In this document: positions 7,068-8,658 of the stretch, piece by piece
Layout of the letters: each line of letters begins with the position of its first letter
Numbering within the stretch: the first letter of the stretch is position 1
Assembly: GCA_937881505.1 (NCBI GenBank)
Contig: CALGEM010000242.1
Coordinates: 1-8,658 of the forward strand
DNA from: an uncultured euryarchaeote
GTDB lineage: Archaea; Thermoplasmatota; Poseidoniia; Poseidoniales; Poseidoniaceae
Direction: 5' to 3'
DNA length: 8,658 nucleotides
Program-made: the position numbers and the translations under genes
Notes under the pieces: generated by a model
Seen by the model: the letters and a program-made list of their open reading frames with translations, nothing else
The model's database searches: none
Told to the model about the DNA's origin: nothing

Positions 7068-8658
7068 TTAGGCACCCCAATCCGAGTCAAGTCCCATCCA
7101 ACCAGAGGTGTCTTTTTCGGACTCAACAACGGGCACATCCTCAACATCCGTGGTCGTTGGTTGGAGGGCTGAAAAATCGACAGGAACATCTGCATTCGCA
7201 CCTTGAGGCGAGGGATCGCTCGGTTGGACCGTTGGCAGAGGATGAGGTTGTGGGGGAACCGTCGCCGGCGAGGAAAAGACCGGCGGTTGAAGCGGTCGGT
7301 TTTCTGGTGCGACAAACATCGCCTCTTCAAACAGGGGAGTGTCCAACTCAAGTCCATCCTCTGTCCTTCGCCGGTAGGCAACGGCGCCACCAGCGCATGC
7401 ACCGACCAAAATCAGGAGCCACAAAACAACGCCCAACCACGATGAAAAGGTCCCGCTGTTGGGAAAGGCGTCGTAGGCATCGGCAACGCCATCACCATCA
7501 GCGTCGTATTTTGCCCCGCTGTCAGTGGGGAAAGCATCGGCGTTGTCCCCGAGCCCATCACCGTCGGAATCCAGCGTTTCGGTGGCGTCGTTGGGAAAGG
7601 CGTCGGCGTTATCTCCCACGCCGTCGAGATCGCTGTCCAAGCATTCGTCTGGATTCAAGGGGAAGACATCGCTGTTGTCGCCGCATCCATCGTCGTCGGT
7701 GTCGTTCCATTCGTTAGCATCGTTGGGGAAGCGGTCCTGGTTATCGCCAACACCCTCACCGTCGGTGTCGTTCCATTCACTGGCATCAAACGGGAAAGCG
7801 TCCCGGTTATCCCCGTAGGAATCGTTGTCTCGGTCAGCCCAATCAGTGGCGTCGTTTGGAAATAAATCGGTGTTATCGCCGTAGCCATCGCCGTCTGAAT
7901 CAACCCATTCCGTAGGGTCGGAGGGGAAATCATCGTTGGTGTTGGCGTAACCGTCACCGTCTCGGTCTGGACAGCCCATCGGGTAGAGGGAAAGGCCGGC
8001 TTCAAGCGGGCACGCATCACCGTTATCGCCCACACCGTCTCCATCGAGGTCAGTCCACTCATCTTCGTCGGTTGGAAAAGCATCGGCGTTATCTCCAACG
8101 CCGTCCTCGTCGGCGTCGCTGCATTCGCTTGGATCAAAGGGGAAGGCATCACTGTTATCACCGCAGCCATCACGGTCGGTGTCCTTCCATTCCGTCGGGT
8201 CAACGGGGAAGGCGTCGTCCCCATCCAGCCACGTATCATCGTCCGTGTCTTCGTCTCGCTGGTCGGACCCTGCCGCCGTTTCATCGGCGTTTGACAGACC
8301 GTCGCCGTCGATGTCGTCGTCCTCAGCATCATGGCAGCCATCGGCGTCCAAATCAGCCTCATGTGGGCCAATCCATCCTTGAGGGCAGACATCATCACCA
8401 TCCAACACCCCATCGTTATCGTCGTCGTCGTCCTCAACATCCGCACATCCATCGCTGTCGTGGTCGCTCAAGCTGGGACTGAACGGGCAGGGGTCGGTTA
8501 AATCGGTGATACCATCCCCGTCTGAATCTCGTTGTGCGGCTGAACAGCCTCGCTCGTCAACGGCGTCGCCAATGGCCGTTTCTTGGCACTCGTCCTGCCC
8601 GTTCAACACCCCGTCACCGTCGTCGTCAAGTTGCTCATAGGAACAACCCTGTGAGTTG
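7068..8658 (-). CDS. Thrombospondin type 3-like calcium-binding surface protein, C-terminal part (5' end outside window)
   Basis: The frame is open to the window edge; the GTG at 8609 is internal, since DDDGDG typical of the repeats is encoded just upstream of it. The 529 visible residues (counted from the codon ending at 8657) start with irregular, cysteine-containing Asp-rich repeats (about 1-125). These are followed by regular 22-residue units of the type DxDGDGxGDNxDAFPxDxxEW, whose FP (or CP) sits at 150, 172, 194, 216, 244, 266, 288, 310, 332, 354, 376 and 398. Aspartates in such repeats bind calcium in known thrombospondin type 3 domains. A membrane helix at about 406-427 precedes RRR, and a roughly 100-residue Pro/Asp-rich cytosolic tail ends in GLDSDWGA. 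The protein is thus a membrane-anchored, rod-like surface protein, possibly used in adhesion or with an enzymatic domain upstream that is not visible. It is followed after one base by the protease gene. Confidence 0.88.
   Translation of the reverse strand, partial: NSQGCSYEQLDDDGDGVLNGQDECQETAIGDAVDERGCSAAQRDSDGDGITDLTDPCPFSPSLSDHDSDGCADVEDDDDDNDGVLDGDDVCPQGWIGPHEADLDADGCHDAEDDDIDGDGLSNADETAAGSDQRDEDTDDDTWLDGDDAFPVDPTEWKDTDRDGCGDNSDAFPFDPSECSDADEDGVGDNADAFPTDEDEWTDLDGDGVGDNGDACPLEAGLSLYPMGCPDRDGDGYANTNDDFPSDPTEWVDSDGDGYGDNTDLFPNDATDWADRDNDSYGDNRDAFPFDASEWNDTDGEGVGDNQDRFPNDANEWNDTDDDGCGDNSDVFPLNPDECLDSDLDGVGDNADAFPNDATETLDSDGDGLGDNADAFPTDSGAKYDADGDGVADAYDAFPNSGTFSSWLGVVLWLLILVGACAGGAVAYRRRTEDGLELDTPLFEEAMFVAPENRPLQPPVFSSPATVPPQPHPLPTVQPSDPSPQGANADVPVDFSALQPTTTDVEDVPVVESEKDTSGWMGLDSDWGA
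7073..7078 (-). promoter_or_regulatory. Shine-Dalgarno-like site deciding the protease start
   Basis: On the minus strand ggggtg lies six bases before the GTG at 7066, inside the last codons of the upstream gene. The order ggggtg, taa stop, g, gtg start suggests that ribosomes finishing the surface protein re-initiate on the protease gene. Confidence 0.6.
7461..8273 (-). repeat. Tandem 66-base coding repeats (22-residue calcium-binding units)
   Basis: Twelve consecutive units can be recognised by their AFP/CP position. All steps between them are exactly 22 codons (66 bases), except one of 28 codons between the units at visible residues 216 and 244. The DNA shows it as recurring plus-strand words such as gcgttatc, gtcggtgtc and cattc. 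Units differ enough at the base level to suggest old duplications kept by selection rather than a recent expansion. Confidence 0.85.

Noticed and set aside
7067..7402. Extension of the protease reading frame by 112 codons upstream
   Set aside because: The added product is Arg/Pro-rich without membrane or family features and overlaps the cytosolic tail of the surface protein; the GTG at 7066 with its ribosome site is better.
6908..7717. Plus-strand open frame of 269 codons with Arg/His-rich product
   Set aside because: It spans the antisense of two genes, including the Asp-rich repeats, whose gac/gat codons read as strings of Arg, His and Ser codons on the other strand.
7525..7818. Plus-strand Ser/Pro/Lys-rich repeat protein (GKASALSP units)
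   Set aside because: Its periodicity is just the antisense image of the 66-base calcium-binding repeats.
7461..8273. CRISPR-like array because of regular spacing
   Set aside because: The repeats are continuous in-frame coding units with no unique spacers between identical repeats.

Overview
The window looks like a piece of an archaeal chromosome, most likely from a marine Thermoplasmatota (Poseidoniales, formerly Marine Group II). The evidence is an archaeal-type aspartyl-tRNA synthetase, an archaeal-type TrmI tRNA methyltransferase, and two large aspartate/threonine-rich surface proteins. One of these is a thrombospondin type 3-like calcium-binding protein with DNxDAFPxDxxEW units, which I associate with this group. 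The lineage is an inference from protein character; no rRNA or tRNA gene is present to confirm it.

Layout, left to right. (1) 22-819, plus: tRNA (adenine-N1)-methyltransferase of the TrmI family, possibly starting upstream of the window. (2) 820-4836, minus: a 1338-residue surface protein with a signal peptide, eight Ig-like repeats, an SGNH/GDSL-type hydrolase domain apparently inserted into the second repeat, one membrane helix, an acidic cytosolic segment and a C-terminal zinc ribbon. (3) 4837-4958: a 122-base divergent promoter region. (4) 4959-6365, plus: aspS. (5) 6380-7066, minus: a CPBP-family (EExxR) intramembrane protease. (6) 7068-8658, minus, 5' end outside the window: a surface protein with at least twelve 22-residue calcium-binding units, a membrane helix and a proline-rich cytosolic tail.

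The DNA is very compact. The genes at 22-819 and 820-4836 are convergent with directly abutting stop codons. aspS and the protease gene converge with 14 bases between them. The protease gene starts one base after the stop of the surface-protein gene. Two genes (trmI-like, aspS) serve tRNA modification and charging. The other three make envelope proteins. The protease and the calcium-binding surface protein are probably co-transcribed and translationally coupled, which makes a protease-substrate or maturation relation worth testing.

The most interesting items are the SGNH domain inserted inside an Ig-like repeat, the confinement of N-glycosylation sequons to the membrane-distal part of that protein, its cytosolic zinc ribbon, the exact 22-residue periodicity with embedded cysteine pairs in the calcium-binding protein, and the coupled protease gene. 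I saw no RNA gene, CRISPR array, insertion sequence or convincing terminator.
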